Source: Gammaproteobacteria bacterium (GTDB taxonomy: Bacteria; Pseudomonadota; Gammaproteobacteria; Pseudomonadales; Halieaceae). From it: a stretch of DNA of 64,000 bases. A program made the position numbers and the translations under genes. Location: contig JAUHXH010000003.1 in assembly GCA_030427085.1 (NCBI GenBank), forward strand, positions 124,001 through 188,000, given 5' to 3'. How positions within the stretch are numbered: the first letter of the stretch is position 1; each line of letters begins with the position of its first letter. Shown here one piece after another: positions 1 to 8,818 of this stretch. Below the pieces are notes generated by a model, which was not told the origin of the DNA, made no database searches, and saw only the letters and a program-made list of their open reading frames with translations.

Positions 1-1662
1 GAAAATGCCGAGGTGCTCCGGGCTGGTGAACTTCTCTTTCTCAAGGTATTCCGCTGCAGCGATAAAATCGTCGAACACATTTTGCTTCTGCAATTTGGTA
101 CCGGCTTTGTGCCAGGCCTCGCCGTACTCACCCCCACCGCGCAGGTTGGCCACGGCATACACGCCGCCCATATCCATCCACGCCAAACGGGTTACAGAAA
201 AGGACGGTGTCAATGAGATATTGAATCCACCGTAGCCATACAGCAGGGTCGGTGCCTTGCCGTCACGTTTCAGGTCCTTGCGATGGGCGATAAACATCGG
301 CACGCGAGTACCATCGCGAGAGCTGTAAAAGACCTGCTCCACCACGTAGTCGTCGGGATTGAAGGCCAGTTCCGGGCTCAGTGCCGGACTGCGCTTACCT
401 GTGCGCATATCGTATTGGTAGATGGTGGCCGGACGGTTCAGTGAGGAGTAGCTGAAGTAGGTCAAGGGATCTTCCGGCGCGGAAGCAAAGCCACCTACAC
501 TGCCGAGCCCTGGGAGACTGACGTCGCGTACTGCCTTGCCATCGAGGGTACGGATACTGACCACGTCATGGGCATCGTGCAAATAGCGCAGCACCAGATG
601 CCCGCCAACGACGCTGGCACCCTCCAGAACATCGTCGGCCTGGGGTATCACTTCCTGCCACTCGCGGGATGCGGATTTCAGGTTGACCTTCACTATCCGG
701 CCCCGCGGGGCGTCCAGCGAAGTGCGAAAATACGCGACGCCGTCCACTACTTCGATCAGGCTGAAATCGGCGCGAAAATCGTCCTCAAGCACGATAAGCG
801 GCCAGTCCTTATTGGTGAGGTCGATAACTTCCAGCCGGTAGCGGTCATCGGTGCCAATCCAGGTGTTCATCACCAGGTACTGGCCAGCATGATCCACATC
901 GGCACTGAATCCCCATTCGGGATGGTCCTGCCGCTGATGCACCAGGCGATCCTCACTCTGGGGTGTTCCGATGCGATGGAAGTACACCGCCATGTTGGTG
1001 TTCAGGCTTTGGAATTCTTCGCCCTGCTCAGGCTCGGGGTAGCGGCTGTAGAAGAAGCCACTTTCATCGGCCAGCCAACTGGCATGGGAAAACTTGACCC
1101 AGTGCAACTCGTCCGCCAGCGTATCGCCCGACTTCATGTCGCGAACCCGCCAGGTACGCCAGTCGCTGCCACCGTCCTGAATGCCATAGGCCACGTAGCG
1201 CCCGTCCGGGCTCACCGACAGCTCCGCCAGTGCCACTGTGCCATCTTCAGACCAGGTATTGGGGTCGAGTACGGTTTCGGCATCCTTTCCCGGTTCGTGG
1301 CTACGATAAACCACTGACTGATTCTGCAGGCCGTCATTGCGGCGGTAATAGTAGTAGTCGCCGTAGCGAACCGGAGTGGAATAGCGCTCGTAGTCCCACA
1401 ATTCCTTCATGCGCGAGGCGATAGCATCTCGCCCTGGCAGCTTTTCGAGGTAATCGAAGGTCACGGCATTTTGCGCCTCAACCCAGGCGGCAACCTGCTC
1501 CGATTCGCGCACGTCCTGTTCCAGCCAGCGGTAGGGGTCGGCCACGGTGGTGCCGTGGTAGTTGTCACTCTGATCTACGGTCGCAGTAGTTGGATAATCA
1601 ACTGCTAAAACTGTCGGTGCCAATAGGGCGGCTAGCGCACCTGCGCATGTCAGTCGGTTCAT
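1..1662 (-). CDS. Prolyl oligopeptidase family serine peptidase (S9A), C-terminus cut by window edge
   Basis: Cleaves peptides after proline and probably acts in the periplasm. About 553 residues are visible. The frame starts with a signal peptide (MNRLTCAGALAALL, cleavage after VLA), then the S9A N-terminal region with a typical D-P-Y-R-W-L-E stretch near residue 43, a beta-propeller section, and the start of the hydrolase domain. The LRGGGEYGEAWHKAG signature, which normally sits about 60 residues before the catalytic Ser, is present. The Ser, Asp and His of the triad lie outside the window. The ATG has GGAGAA about 7 bases upstream on the minus strand, which fixes the start. Family assignment is firm; the exact substrate is not known. 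Confidence 0.93.
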   Translation of the reverse strand, partial: MNRLTCAGALAALLAPTVLAVDYPTTATVDQSDNYHGTTVADPYRWLEQDVRESEQVAAWVEAQNAVTFDYLEKLPGRDAIASRMKELWDYERYSTPVRYGDYYYYRRNDGLQNQSVVYRSHEPGKDAETVLDPNTWSEDGTVALAELSVSPDGRYVAYGIQDGGSDWRTWRVRDMKSGDTLADELHWVKFSHASWLADESGFFYSRYPEPEQGEEFQSLNTNMAVYFHRIGTPQSEDRLVHQRQDHPEWGFSADVDHAGQYLVMNTWIGTDDRYRLEVIDLTNKDWPLIVLEDDFRADFSLIEVVDGVAYFRTSLDAPRGRIVKVNLKSASREWQEVIPQADDVLEGASVVGGHLVLRYLHDAHDVVSIRTLDGKAVRDVSLPGLGSVGGFASAPEDPLTYFSYSSLNRPATIYQYDMRTGKRSPALSPELAFNPDDYVVEQVFYSSRDGTRVPMFIAHRKDLKRDGKAPTLLYGYGGFNISLTPSFSVTRLAWMDMGGVYAVANLRGGGEYGEAWHKAGTKLQKQNVFDDFIAAAEYLEKEKFTSPEHLGIF

Positions 1663-1733
1663 TGGGTTCTCCGTTATTTTTAACTTCCGGGCTTGAAAGG
1701 CTGGGAGGCATAGTGACTGCGCCGGCCAAACTA

Positions 1734-2078
1734 TCAGTCGTTGATTTTCTTGACCAACTCGGACTTCAACATCATCTCGCCTACTTTATCCACGCGGCAA
1801 TCGATATTGTGATCGCCTTGTACGATACGATTGATCCTGGCTTTGGTGCCAATTTTGAGGACCGTTGAGCTGCCTTTCACCTTCAAATCCTTGATGAGTG
1901 TGGCGCTGTCACCTTCATAGAGGTCATTGCCATTGGCATCTTTTACAACTGGCCGCTCTTCGCCCTCTCCGTCAATACCGTCCTGCCACTCCTTACCACA
2001 CTCGGGGCAAACCAGCACATTTCGGTCTTCATAGGTATATTCGGAACTGCATTGAGGGCACGGGGGTAAATTACTCAT
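1734..2078 (-). CDS. yjdM: Zinc-ribbon protein YjdM (PhnA family)
   Basis: A 114-residue cytosolic protein. An N-terminal zinc ribbon has two CxxC knuckles (C7-P-Q-C10 and C24-P-E-C27). It is followed by the compact PhnA C-terminal domain, with its V-K-D-A-N-G-N-x-L-x-x-G-D core and an ending rich in K-S-E-x-V-K-K. The length matches the family. The name PhnA is historical: members sit near phosphonate genes in E. coli but have no proven phosphonate role, and nothing phosphonate-related is nearby here. It stands alone, transcribed away from tatA. Identification is by family pattern. Confidence 0.9.
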   Translation of the reverse strand: MSNLPPCPQCSSEYTYEDRNVLVCPECGKEWQDGIDGEGEERPVVKDANGNDLYEGDSATLIKDLKVKGSSTVLKIGTKARINRIVQGDHNIDCRVDKVGEMMLKSELVKKIND

Positions 2079-2282
2079 AGAGGTCTCTCTGACTCTGTAT
2101 CAGGGCACGTCGGGAATGTAGTTTCAGCCGGGACGGAATGTCGACTCACTGAAACATCTCCGCAATATCCAAAGTATAAGATACGCCCGCAAACCCCTCG
2201 CGTATACCTTGAGCCCAACTCTCCAGGAGTTCCTCCAGTCGTATTCCGTGAGCCTGTCCAGAGACTTAAAGGAGAACCCATC

Positions 2283-2519
2283 ATGGGCATCGCTGGCATC
2301 AGTATTTGGCAACTTCTCATCGTGCTGGCAATCGTGGTGTTGCTGTTCGGCACTTCACGCCTGCGCACGATCGGTGGCGACCTGGGCTCTGCCATTCGCG
2401 GCTTCCGCGATTCAATGCAGGACACCACTGCTGCAGAAGACAAGGCGCAGGACAGCGGCGATCAGGACACAGTCGTCGTTGGTGTTGAGGCCCGTGGGAA
2501 AGAAAGTCCCTCAACCTAA
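2283..2519 (+). CDS. tatA: Twin-arginine translocase subunit TatA
   Basis: Pore-forming subunit of the Tat system, which exports folded proteins across the inner membrane. The 78-residue product has the standard layout: a short N-terminal transmembrane helix ([17 protein letters not shown]), the F-G hinge with the following L-R-x-I-G-x-D-L-G amphipathic helix, then an acidic, disordered tail. The ATG is preceded by AAAGGAGAA with good spacing. It is the first gene of tatABC. A convergent Tat substrate (phoX) lies on the other side of tatC. Confidence 0.95.
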   Translation: MGIAGISIWQLLIVLAIVVLLFGTSRLRTIGGDLGSAIRGFRDSMQDTTAAEDKAQDSGDQDTVVVGVEARGKESPST

Positions 2520-2542
2520 GCAGGAAACAGCAGGTACCGCGC

Positions 2543-2848
2543 GTGTTTAGTATCGGCTTTGTGGAATTGCTCATGGTGGCGGTGGTAGCGCTACTGGTAC
2601 TGGGTCCGGACCGGCTCCCCGGCGCCGTGCGCGAAACGATGGTCTGGGTGAACAGTATCCGGCGGTATCTCAGCTCGATACGGCGCGATATCGAGGAGCA
2701 GATGGACGATCTGGAAAACGAGCAGGTTATTGCTGACTTCCAGGCGGGCCGTCAATTACTCGACGATGCCAAACGAAAGTTTGACCAAGGTATAGTCAGC
2801 GCGGCCACCAGCGAAAACTTGAGCACCGGTCAGGACCAAAAATCGTGA
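2543..2848 (+). CDS. tatB: Twin-arginine translocase subunit TatB
   Basis: Part of the TatBC signal-peptide receptor. The 101-residue protein begins at GTG with the TatB-type start [26 protein letters not shown]. The G-P-(D/E)-x-L-P motif after the membrane helix separates TatB from TatA. A charged amphipathic and coiled region follows ([15 protein letters not shown]). It is somewhat shorter than enterobacterial TatB, lacking most of the long disordered tail. It starts 23 bases after tatA, and its TGA overlaps the GTG start frame of tatC. Confidence 0.94.
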   Translation: MFSIGFVELLMVAVVALLVLGPDRLPGAVRETMVWVNSIRRYLSSIRRDIEEQMDDLENEQVIADFQAGRQLLDDAKRKFDQGIVSAATSENLSTGQDQKS

Positions 2849-3621
2849 TCGGCCGAAGGATGAATCACGGCTCTAACAGAAGTGATGGGGCAATGCCGCT
2901 GGTGCAGCACCTCACCGAGCTGCGCAACCGGCTGCTGAATGCGGTTGCTGCCGTACTCGCTATCTTCCTCTGCCTCATCTGGTTCACCAACCCGATCTAT
3001 CACTTCGTGTCACAGCCCCTTCGGCAGTACCTGCCGGAAGGATCAACCATGATCGCTACCGAGGTGGCCTCGCCCTTCCTCACCCCTTTCAAACTCGTTC
3101 TGCTGCTGTCCATCCTGTTGGCAATTCCGGTCATCCTGCATCAGGCATGGAGCTTTGTGTCTCCGGGCATGTACCGCAAGGAACGCGTTTTTGCCGTTCC
3201 CCTATTACTGGCGAGCATTGTGCTGTTCTATTCGGGCGTGGTGTTCGCGTACTACGTGGTGTTCCCCCTGGTGTTTGCGTTCTTCACCGGTGCGGCGCCC
3301 GAGGGCGTTGCGGTGATGACAGACATCAATCAGTACCTGAACTTCGTCCTCAAGCTGCTCTTTGCCTTTGGGGTGGCCTTTGAGATTCCGGTTGCCACGG
3401 TATTGATGGTGTGGTCCGGCATTACCACACCGGAGCGCCTGCGCCAGCGCCGCCCGCATGTGCTGGTGGGCTGCTTCGTGTTGGGAATGCTGTTAACACC
3501 CCCCGACCTGATCTCTCAAACCCTGCTCGCCGTGCCTATGTGGATGTTGTTTGAGCTCGGTATCATGTTGTCATCGCGATTTGTCGGCGTCCGCGCCGCG
3601 CCGGAAGCCACAGCCAGCTGA
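2845..3621 (+). CDS. tatC: Twin-arginine translocase subunit TatC
   Basis: Six-helix core of the Tat receptor that binds the twin-arginine signal peptide. Visible family landmarks are the cytosolic L-T-E-L-R-N-R-L-L start, the hydrophobic helices, the F-x-x-P-G-M-Y-x-x-E-R segment ([14 protein letters not shown]), and the late L-T-P-P-D-x-x-S-Q-x-x-L-A-x-P motif. The GTG at 2845 overlaps the tatB stop (GTGA), consistent with translational coupling. In-frame ATG codons at 2860 and 2893 are alternatives, because the first 16 residues are not conserved in the family. The total of 258 residues is normal. Confidence 0.96.
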   Translation: MIGRRMNHGSNRSDGAMPLVQHLTELRNRLLNAVAAVLAIFLCLIWFTNPIYHFVSQPLRQYLPEGSTMIATEVASPFLTPFKLVLLLSILLAIPVILHQAWSFVSPGMYRKERVFAVPLLLASIVLFYSGVVFAYYVVFPLVFAFFTGAAPEGVAVMTDINQYLNFVLKLLFAFGVAFEIPVATVLMVWSGITTPERLRQRRPHVLVGCFVLGMLLTPPDLISQTLLAVPMWMLFELGIMLSSRFVGVRAAPEATAS

Positions 3622-3654
3622 ACTTCACACTGAACAACCCATAATCACCAGACA

Positions 3655-3689
3655 TAAAAAAAGCCGAAGTGCGAGCACTTCGGCTTTTT
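3655..3689. terminator. Bidirectional intrinsic terminator between tatC and phoX
   Basis: A perfect 14-bp inverted repeat (AAAAAGCCGAAGTG / CACTTCGGCTTTTT) with a CGAG loop, flanked by A-runs on one side and T-runs on the other, so it can end transcription from both directions. It lies 35 bases past the tatC stop and 17 bases past the phoX stop. This is the clearest terminator in the window. Confidence 0.93.
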
Positions 3690-3705
3690 GGTTTGGGCGG
3701 GTCAG

Positions 3706-5595
3706 TTAGATACCGACCTGGCGACCATCCTTACGACGAATCACGATGGTGCAATCCCGCGGGATTGTGGTGCCATCGGTCTCTGCCGGGAAGTTGGTTT
3801 CGGCAGGATCACCGTTACCGGGGTGCTGCATGTTTACAAACACCGTCTTGCGATCGGGTGTGTGTGCAAACCCGGTGATTTCGTCACCGTTAACACCCAT
3901 GAACAAGCGGCGTACTTCACCGGTAAAGGCGTTTGCCACCAGCATTTGGTCCTGCAGCCCGTCTTGCTGGCTACCGTCGGTCTGGATAAACACGCGGCCG
4001 CGGTTATCGACAGCGATGCCATCCGGATCGGAGAAGGAACCTTCCGTGCCGTGGGTATCTGCCGCAATCAGGAAGATTTCCCACTGGAAAGTGTCGCCGT
4101 TCACGTCGTCATCTTTCATGCGAATGATGTGGCCGTCGGCATTGGGCGCCATAGGATTGGCTGCGTCGGCGGTTTCACGGTTGCTGTTGTTGGTCAGCGT
4201 CAGGTAGATGGTGCCGTCGGGGGCCGTTGCGGTCCACTCGGGGCGATCCATCGGAGTTGCTCCTGCCTCATCTGCCGCCACACGCGCATACACCAGAATC
4301 TCTTCCAGGGTGCTGTAGGAGGTGATGCTCGGGTTGTCGGGTGTCAGTGGCAGCCATTCGCCGAAACCGCCTTCTTCGAAGCGGGCAACGTACAGGGTGC
4401 CCTCGTCCAGCGGGCTGACGCCCTCGGCGATCATGTCGCGCCAGGGGCGAGCCGACAGGTATTTGTAAACGTAGTCAAAACGCTGATCGTCACCCATGTA
4501 GAAAGCAATACGGCCATCTTCCGCTTCACGCCAGGCTGAACCTTCATGCTTGAATCGGCCCATCGCGGTGCGTTTGACCGGGCGGGAAGTGGGATCGTAA
4601 GGATCGATCTCAACCATCCAGCCAAAACGGTTTTCTTCGTTAATATAGTCTGCATCGGACAAATCGAAGCGGCGATCAAACTGGTGCCAACCGTAACCAA
4701 AGCCATCGTCGGCAAAGCCGTAACGCTCTTGCTCGACGGTGGGGGCCCAGGTTGATTCGTCATTGTTGGCGCCAAAGTAGCCGTTAAAGTTCTCTTCACA
4801 GGTGAGGTAAGTACCCCACGGCGTGGTGCCATTGCCGCAGTTATTAGCCGTGCCCAGTGGAATGTTACCGGCCGGGGTTGCGATCAGGTCACTGCCTTCT
4901 ACAGGGCCGGAAAACTCAACGGGCGTGTTAACGTGAATACGGCGGGCGAACAGGCTCTCGGAGGTCTGCCAGGTGCCGTCTTTTTCCTCGATACGCACCA
5001 CCGAAACACCGTGTGCATGCTGGGACATACGCACATCTTCCAGCGACTCCGGCATTTCCTTGCCCAGCACATGCGAATTACTGCCGTATTCGTGGTTGAT
5101 CACCAGCAAACCGCGTTTATTGATCATGGTGCCGTTGATCTGCTCACCCATATCGCGCTTCAGTGGGAAAAGCGCCATGCCGTCGTGGCCGATGCCGATC
5201 TGGCGCGTCTGGTCATCAGCCGAGTTTCCGCGCTCCACATAAGCCGGGCCACTGGGCTCGATGGGCTCGCCCCAAGGGATCAGCACCTGGTACTCGTAGT
5301 CCGGTGAGATCAATGGCATTTTGCCATCACCGGCAGCGGCATCGGCCAAGCTAACCGGCGTGAAAGTAATGTTTTGTCCGTACGGAGCTTCCTGAAACGC
5401 CTCGGTATCGCGGGAGAGAAAAGCGCTGGCAAAGAAAGTGGTGGCGCCCGCTGCCAGCGTGCCTTTCATCATATCGCGACGCTTCAGGTCAGCTGACAGG
5501 ACTTCGTTGAACGGCCTATTGCCGCTCTTGTTACTCGGAGTATTTTCCGCGTCGTCGATCTCGACGTCGCATGGAAAATCTACAGAATTATTCAT
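3706..5595 (-). CDS. phoX: PhoX-family phosphatase (DUF839), Tat-exported
   Basis: A calcium/iron-type alkaline phosphatase family protein of 629 residues, expected in the periplasm or outside the cell. The N-terminus carries a long n-region and a Tat motif (K-R-R-D-M-M-K, arginines at residues 39-40), followed by a hydrophobic stretch and a probable cleavage near residue 65. PhoX landmarks include NHEYG, the C-G-N-G-x-T-P-W-G-T-Y-L-T-C-E-E-N segment, F-K-H-E-G and the C-terminal T-G-F-A-H-T-P-D-x-K-T-x-F-x-N-x-Q-H-P-G segment. It faces tatABC across a shared terminator, so a Tat substrate sits beside its own translocase. I found no convincing Pho box upstream. Phosphate specificity is inferred from family. 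Confidence 0.93.
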   Translation of the reverse strand: MNNSVDFPCDVEIDDAENTPSNKSGNRPFNEVLSADLKRRDMMKGTLAAGATTFFASAFLSRDTEAFQEAPYGQNITFTPVSLADAAAGDGKMPLISPDYEYQVLIPWGEPIEPSGPAYVERGNSADDQTRQIGIGHDGMALFPLKRDMGEQINGTMINKRGLLVINHEYGSNSHVLGKEMPESLEDVRMSQHAHGVSVVRIEEKDGTWQTSESLFARRIHVNTPVEFSGPVEGSDLIATPAGNIPLGTANNCGNGTTPWGTYLTCEENFNGYFGANNDESTWAPTVEQERYGFADDGFGYGWHQFDRRFDLSDADYINEENRFGWMVEIDPYDPTSRPVKRTAMGRFKHEGSAWREAEDGRIAFYMGDDQRFDYVYKYLSARPWRDMIAEGVSPLDEGTLYVARFEEGGFGEWLPLTPDNPSITSYSTLEEILVYARVAADEAGATPMDRPEWTATAPDGTIYLTLTNNSNRETADAANPMAPNADGHIIRMKDDDVNGDTFQWEIFLIAADTHGTEGSFSDPDGIAVDNRGRVFIQTDGSQQDGLQDQMLVANAFTGEVRRLFMGVNGDEITGFAHTPDRKTVFVNMQHPGNGDPAETNFPAETDGTTIPRDCTIVIRRKDGRQVGI

Positions 5596-5843
5596 CAGTA
5601 CGTGCCTCGTGAGGGTTTGTTGGAGAGATTTGTTATCTCTTTTGCCTGATCGCGCCGAGGGGTGACTCCACGCATCAAAACACCCGAGGAACGTACCGGG
5701 GAATTGCTACAAAATGTTTGCGTTTCGACTACAGTTAATTAACAAGCAAAATCAGCTCATTGATACAACCCTTTACATTACCGCCAATACTTTTCACAAT
5801 TTCGATGCCACAGTGGATTTTCCGAGGCAACGAGGGGACGCTG

Positions 5844-6299
5844 ATGTACACATTTTCGCACGCACCGTTGCTGCTTTGCGGTACCGCACTCGTAGCGAGT
5901 GCCGCTTGGGCAGCGGCTACGCATGCAGGAAGTGCGCAATACACCCTCAGTTCGGGAGACAGCCTTGTGCGCGCCTGCCGCCAGGATGCAGCGACCCAGG
6001 CAGGCAGTGGCCAGGGCCTGTGCGAGGGCTACCTGCTGGGTTACATCCAGGCCCACCCTGAAGTGGGGTTTGCAGAAGACCTACCCTCCGCCTTCATGAC
6101 GCGGGTTGTAAAAACCCGCGCGCCATCGCACCCCGAAACCAACGCGCTTAAACGCCTCCAATATTGCCTGGAGGGCGCCGACAGCCTGGGCCACATTCAC
6201 ACGGCCATCGCGGCCCTTGACCCGGCATCGGTGGCTAACGACACCCCGGCCACCGTTATAGAGCGCGTATTGAAACAGGACTTTCGATGTCCGCCCTGA
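5844..6299 (+). CDS. Small exported protein with Rap1a/Tai-like pattern
   Basis: A 151-residue protein with a signal peptide (LLLCGTALVASAAWA). The start at 5844 is chosen because GAGGGG precedes it at good spacing and it places the signal peptide at the N-terminus; the frame is open for 28 more codons upstream. The mature part shows the spacing of Rap1a/Tai domains: G-D-S-L-V-R-A-C, later C-E-G-Y-L-L-G-Y-I, then a C-terminal V-I-E-R-V-L-K-Q-D-F-R-C-P. Some family members are immunity proteins against type VI amidases, but many are lone proteins of unknown role, and no effector is adjacent here. It lies 60 bases before the antiporter operon. Confidence 0.6.
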   Translation: MYTFSHAPLLLCGTALVASAAWAAATHAGSAQYTLSSGDSLVRACRQDAATQAGSGQGLCEGYLLGYIQAHPEVGFAEDLPSAFMTRVVKTRAPSHPETNALKRLQYCLEGADSLGHIHTAIAALDPASVANDTPATVIERVLKQDFRCPP

Positions 6300-6359
6300 T
6301 GTTGGAAAATCGCCTTCATGAAATCAATGTCACCGCAATAACAACAGACGGAGACTGAA

Positions 6360-6830
6360 GTGCGATACATCATCGGTATGGTGATAACACTTAGCCTGTT
6401 CTGGCTGATCAACTCAGGCATGTACAGTGGCCTCCTGCTCACGCTCGGGGCACTTTCCGTGCTAACGGTGACCTGGTTACTACACCGCATGGATGTGGTT
6501 GATCACGAATCGATCCCCCTGCACCTGCTATTTCGGGCTCCCCCCTACCTACTCTGGCTGGCGGGCCAGATTGTCCTGAGCAACCTGGATCTCGTTCGGC
6601 GGGTATGGCGACCCGGAGCCACCACAGACCCACAGGTTTCCCGGGTAGCACTGGAGCAATCCAGTAATATTTGCCGGGTCACCTATGCCAATTCAATCAA
6701 TTTGACACCCGGCACGCTTACGGTTGAGATGGGGGAGGACTCGCTACTGGTTCACACTCTCTCCCGAGAGGGGCTGGAGTCGCTGACGGAAGGGGAAATG
6801 TCCCGACGCGTGAGCAAACTGGAACAATGA
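6360..6830 (+). CDS. mrpE: Mrp antiporter subunit E (MnhE/MrpE)
   Basis: A small membrane subunit of the multi-protein Na+(K+)/H+ antiporter. It starts at GTG after a GGAGA-like site. The 156 residues show N-terminal helices (IIGMVITLSLFWLINSG...), the conserved R-A-P-x-Y-L-x-W-L region, and the family landmark N-S-I-N-L-T-P-G-T-L-T-V-E-x, followed by a soluble C-terminal domain ending in a charged helix. It is the first of nine closely packed genes. Its stop overlaps the mrpF start. Confidence 0.93.
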   Translation: MRYIIGMVITLSLFWLINSGMYSGLLLTLGALSVLTVTWLLHRMDVVDHESIPLHLLFRAPPYLLWLAGQIVLSNLDLVRRVWRPGATTDPQVSRVALEQSSNICRVTYANSINLTPGTLTVEMGEDSLLVHTLSREGLESLTEGEMSRRVSKLEQ

Positions 6831-7108
6831 TGCTCACACTCACTGTCATCGTCATTCTGGGTGTCATGCTGGTCGCCCTGCTACGCGCCTACACCAGCCC
6901 CAACGTATTCGACAGAATATTGGCCGCCAACCTGTTTGGCACCAAGACTGTGCTGCTGATCGCTACGATCAGCTATCTCCTTGGTTCTCCGGCCTATCTG
7001 GATATCGCCCTTGCCTACGCCCTGATCAATTTCATCAGCGTGATTGGTGTGTTGCGACTCACGGAACTGCGCAACGCACGCCGGGATCAGGAGGCAGAAA
7101 AGCCATGA
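6827..7108 (+). CDS. mrpF: Mrp antiporter subunit F (MnhF/MrpF)
   Basis: A 93-residue three-helix membrane protein. The family core is present: the R-A-Y-T-S-P-N-V-F-D-R-I-L-A-A-N segment after helix 1, then two further helices. The ATGATG start overlaps the mrpE TGA, and its own end overlaps mrpG by four bases, so E, F and G are translationally linked. Length is typical for the family (about 90 residues). Confidence 0.92.
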   Translation: MMLTLTVIVILGVMLVALLRAYTSPNVFDRILAANLFGTKTVLLIATISYLLGSPAYLDIALAYALINFISVIGVLRLTELRNARRDQEAEKP

Positions 7109-7446
7109 GTACCATCCTCGCCTGGACCAGCGACGCTTGCCTGCTGGTCGGCAGTTTTCTTTTATTGACCGGCGCTCTCGGTTTTCTGCGTTTCAACGAC
7201 TTCTACGCTCGCATCCATGCCTGCGGCGTTACCGAAACACTGGCCACCGCCCTGATTATCCTCGGCCTGTTACTGCAGTCGGACAGTGCCACTCCCCAGT
7301 TCAAGTTGGCACTGATACTGCTGTTCGTGTTGTTCAGCAGCCCTACAGCCAGCCATGCACTGGCCAAGGCCGCCTGGAACGCCGGCCTGAGGCCCCGTGA
7401 CAATAGCGGCAAGCGGGGCATTCCCCTGCCGCCCAGAGAGCGCTGA
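7105..7446 (+). CDS. mrpG: Mrp antiporter subunit G (MnhG/MrpG)
   Basis: A 113-residue three-helix subunit. The hallmark G-x-L-G-F-L-R-x-x-D-F-Y-A-R-I-H-A segment, with T-E-T-L-A-T later, identifies it clearly, as does the closing S-S-P-T-A-S-H-A-L-A-K-A-A. The C-terminus has a short basic, proline-rich tail. It overlaps mrpF (ATGA), and 18 bases separate it from the fused A'-B gene. Confidence 0.93.
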   Translation: MSTILAWTSDACLLVGSFLLLTGALGFLRFNDFYARIHACGVTETLATALIILGLLLQSDSATPQFKLALILLFVLFSSPTASHALAKAAWNAGLRPRDNSGKRGIPLPPRER

Positions 7447-7464
7447 GCAAAGGTAGCGGAAGAT

Positions 7465-8460
7465 ATGGAAGTCCTCATCGACATCGTATTGTTAAGCCTG
7501 CTGGTTGCCACTGCCGTGGCGCTGGTAATGGTGCGTGGCCTGATTGCTTCCATCATGTTGACCAGCGTGTATGGCCTGTTATCAGCGAGCTTCTTTGTCA
7601 CCATGGGCGCTGTCGATGTCGCCTTTACCGAGGCGGCCGTGGGTGCCGGCGTGTCACCGCTCCTGTTGCTATTCACCGTGGCGGTCATCGGGCGAAAAGA
7701 GCGCGCCCCGGAAGGAGGAGCCGTTCTGGTCAAGTCGCTGCTACTGGTGGTTGTTACGGGCGCTCTGCTTATTGTTGGCACACTCGACATGCCGCCCTTC
7801 GGTAGCCCCGATGCCCCCGCACAAACACATGTGGCGCCCTACTACCTGCAACAATCCGGCGCGGAAATTGGCATTCCCAATGTGGTGACCTCTGTGCTGG
7901 CCAGCTACCGGGCCTACGACACACTGGGGGAGGTACTGGTCATCTTTACGGCAGGAGTGGCGGTGATTTTGATCCTCGCCTCGTCCTCCCACCGCGGCTC
8001 CGCCCGGCTGCGCAACGCCACGGTTCCGGATGGCTCCCCACACACCATTCTTCAGGTAGTCGGCAAGATCCTGATACCCTTCATTTTGCTGTTTGCCTTC
8101 TACGTTCAATTTCACGGCGAATACGGACCCGGAGGCGGCTTTCAGGCAGGTGTGATTTTCGCATCCGGCGTGATCCTCTACGGCCTGCTGTTCGGGCTTC
8201 CCACTGTCTGCCGCGTATTACCACCACCAGTGATGGAGGTACTGGCAGCGCTGGGCGTGCTGATATTTGGCCTCACCGGTGTGATGTCGCTGCTCAATGG
8301 AGCCCCCTTTCTGGATTACAGCGTTTTGGCGGACGATCCGGTCACCGCACAACACATCGGCATCATGGTGATCGAACTCGGCGTGGGGATAACCGTGGCC
8401 TCAGTCATCACTGCCATTTACTACGCTTTCGCCAATCAACTGGAGCCGGGGCCGAACTGA
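7465..8460 (+). CDS. Fused MrpA C-terminal domain (DUF4040) and MrpB subunit
   Basis: A 331-residue membrane protein that joins two units. Residues 1-80 match the DUF4040/MrpA-tail module, with the G-A-V-D-V-A-F-T-E-A-A-V-G-A-G-V motif that carries conserved acidic residues. Residues about 190-325 are an MnhB domain (P-F-I-L-L-F-A-F-Y-V-Q-F-H-G-E-Y-G-P-G-G-G-F-Q-x-G segment). A loop with L-R-N-A-T-V-P-D links them. In Bacillus-type Mrp the DUF4040 unit is the C-terminus of the large MrpA. Here it is detached from the antiporter module and fused to MrpB instead. Gene order resembles the antiporter half of archaeal membrane-bound hydrogenase operons. Confidence 0.9.
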   Translation: MEVLIDIVLLSLLVATAVALVMVRGLIASIMLTSVYGLLSASFFVTMGAVDVAFTEAAVGAGVSPLLLLFTVAVIGRKERAPEGGAVLVKSLLLVVVTGALLIVGTLDMPPFGSPDAPAQTHVAPYYLQQSGAEIGIPNVVTSVLASYRAYDTLGEVLVIFTAGVAVILILASSSHRGSARLRNATVPDGSPHTILQVVGKILIPFILLFAFYVQFHGEYGPGGGFQAGVIFASGVILYGLLFGLPTVCRVLPPPVMEVLAALGVLIFGLTGVMSLLNGAPFLDYSVLADDPVTAQHIGIMVIELGVGITVASVITAIYYAFANQLEPGPN

Positions 8461-8464
8461 AATA

Positions 8465-8818
8465 ATGGACGTTTTTTCCTACTTCAATTACTGGGTCGTG
8501 GTGGTACTGATGATGCTGGGATTTTTCATCGTCATCGCCCGCGGCAATCTGGTTAAAAAGCTGATTGGCCTGAACATATTCCAGACGTCGGTATTCATCC
8601 TCTATATCAGTATCGGGAACGTTAGCGGCGGTGCGGCCCCCATTCTTGAGGAGGGTGTGGCGCTTTACTCCAACCCGCTTCCACACGTACTGATCCTGAC
8701 CGCTATCGTGGTGGGTATTGCCACCACCGCGGTCGGCCTGGCGCTGGTAGTGCGTATCCACGCGGCCTATGACAGCGTAGAGGAATCCGAGATTCTGGCT
8801 CAGGACGAGCCATGCTGA
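8465..8818 (+). CDS. mrpC: Mrp antiporter subunit C (NuoK-like)
   Basis: A 117-residue, three-helix homologue of complex I NuoK. Visible landmarks are the L-x-x-K-L-I-G-L-N-I-F-Q segment after helix 1, and the N-P-L-P-H-x-L-I-L-T-A-I-V-V-G-I-A-T-T-A segment that leads into helix 3. It starts four bases after the A'-B fusion gene and overlaps the next gene by seven bases. Confidence 0.94.
   Translation: MDVFSYFNYWVVVVLMMLGFFIVIARGNLVKKLIGLNIFQTSVFILYISIGNVSGGAAPILEEGVALYSNPLPHVLILTAIVVGIATTAVGLALVVRIHAAYDSVEESEILAQDEPC

Noticed and set aside
568-1317. Long plus-strand open frame of 249 codons over the prolyl oligopeptidase gene.
   Set aside because: It is the antisense of a clear S9A reading frame, with no family-like features or ribosome site.
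3688-4539. A 283-codon plus-strand frame opposite phoX.
   Set aside because: Shadow of the phoX coding strand; low complexity and no recognisable domain.
5596-5843. Possible Pho box upstream of phoX.
   Set aside because: No pair of CTGTCAT-like repeats with the right spacing could be found.
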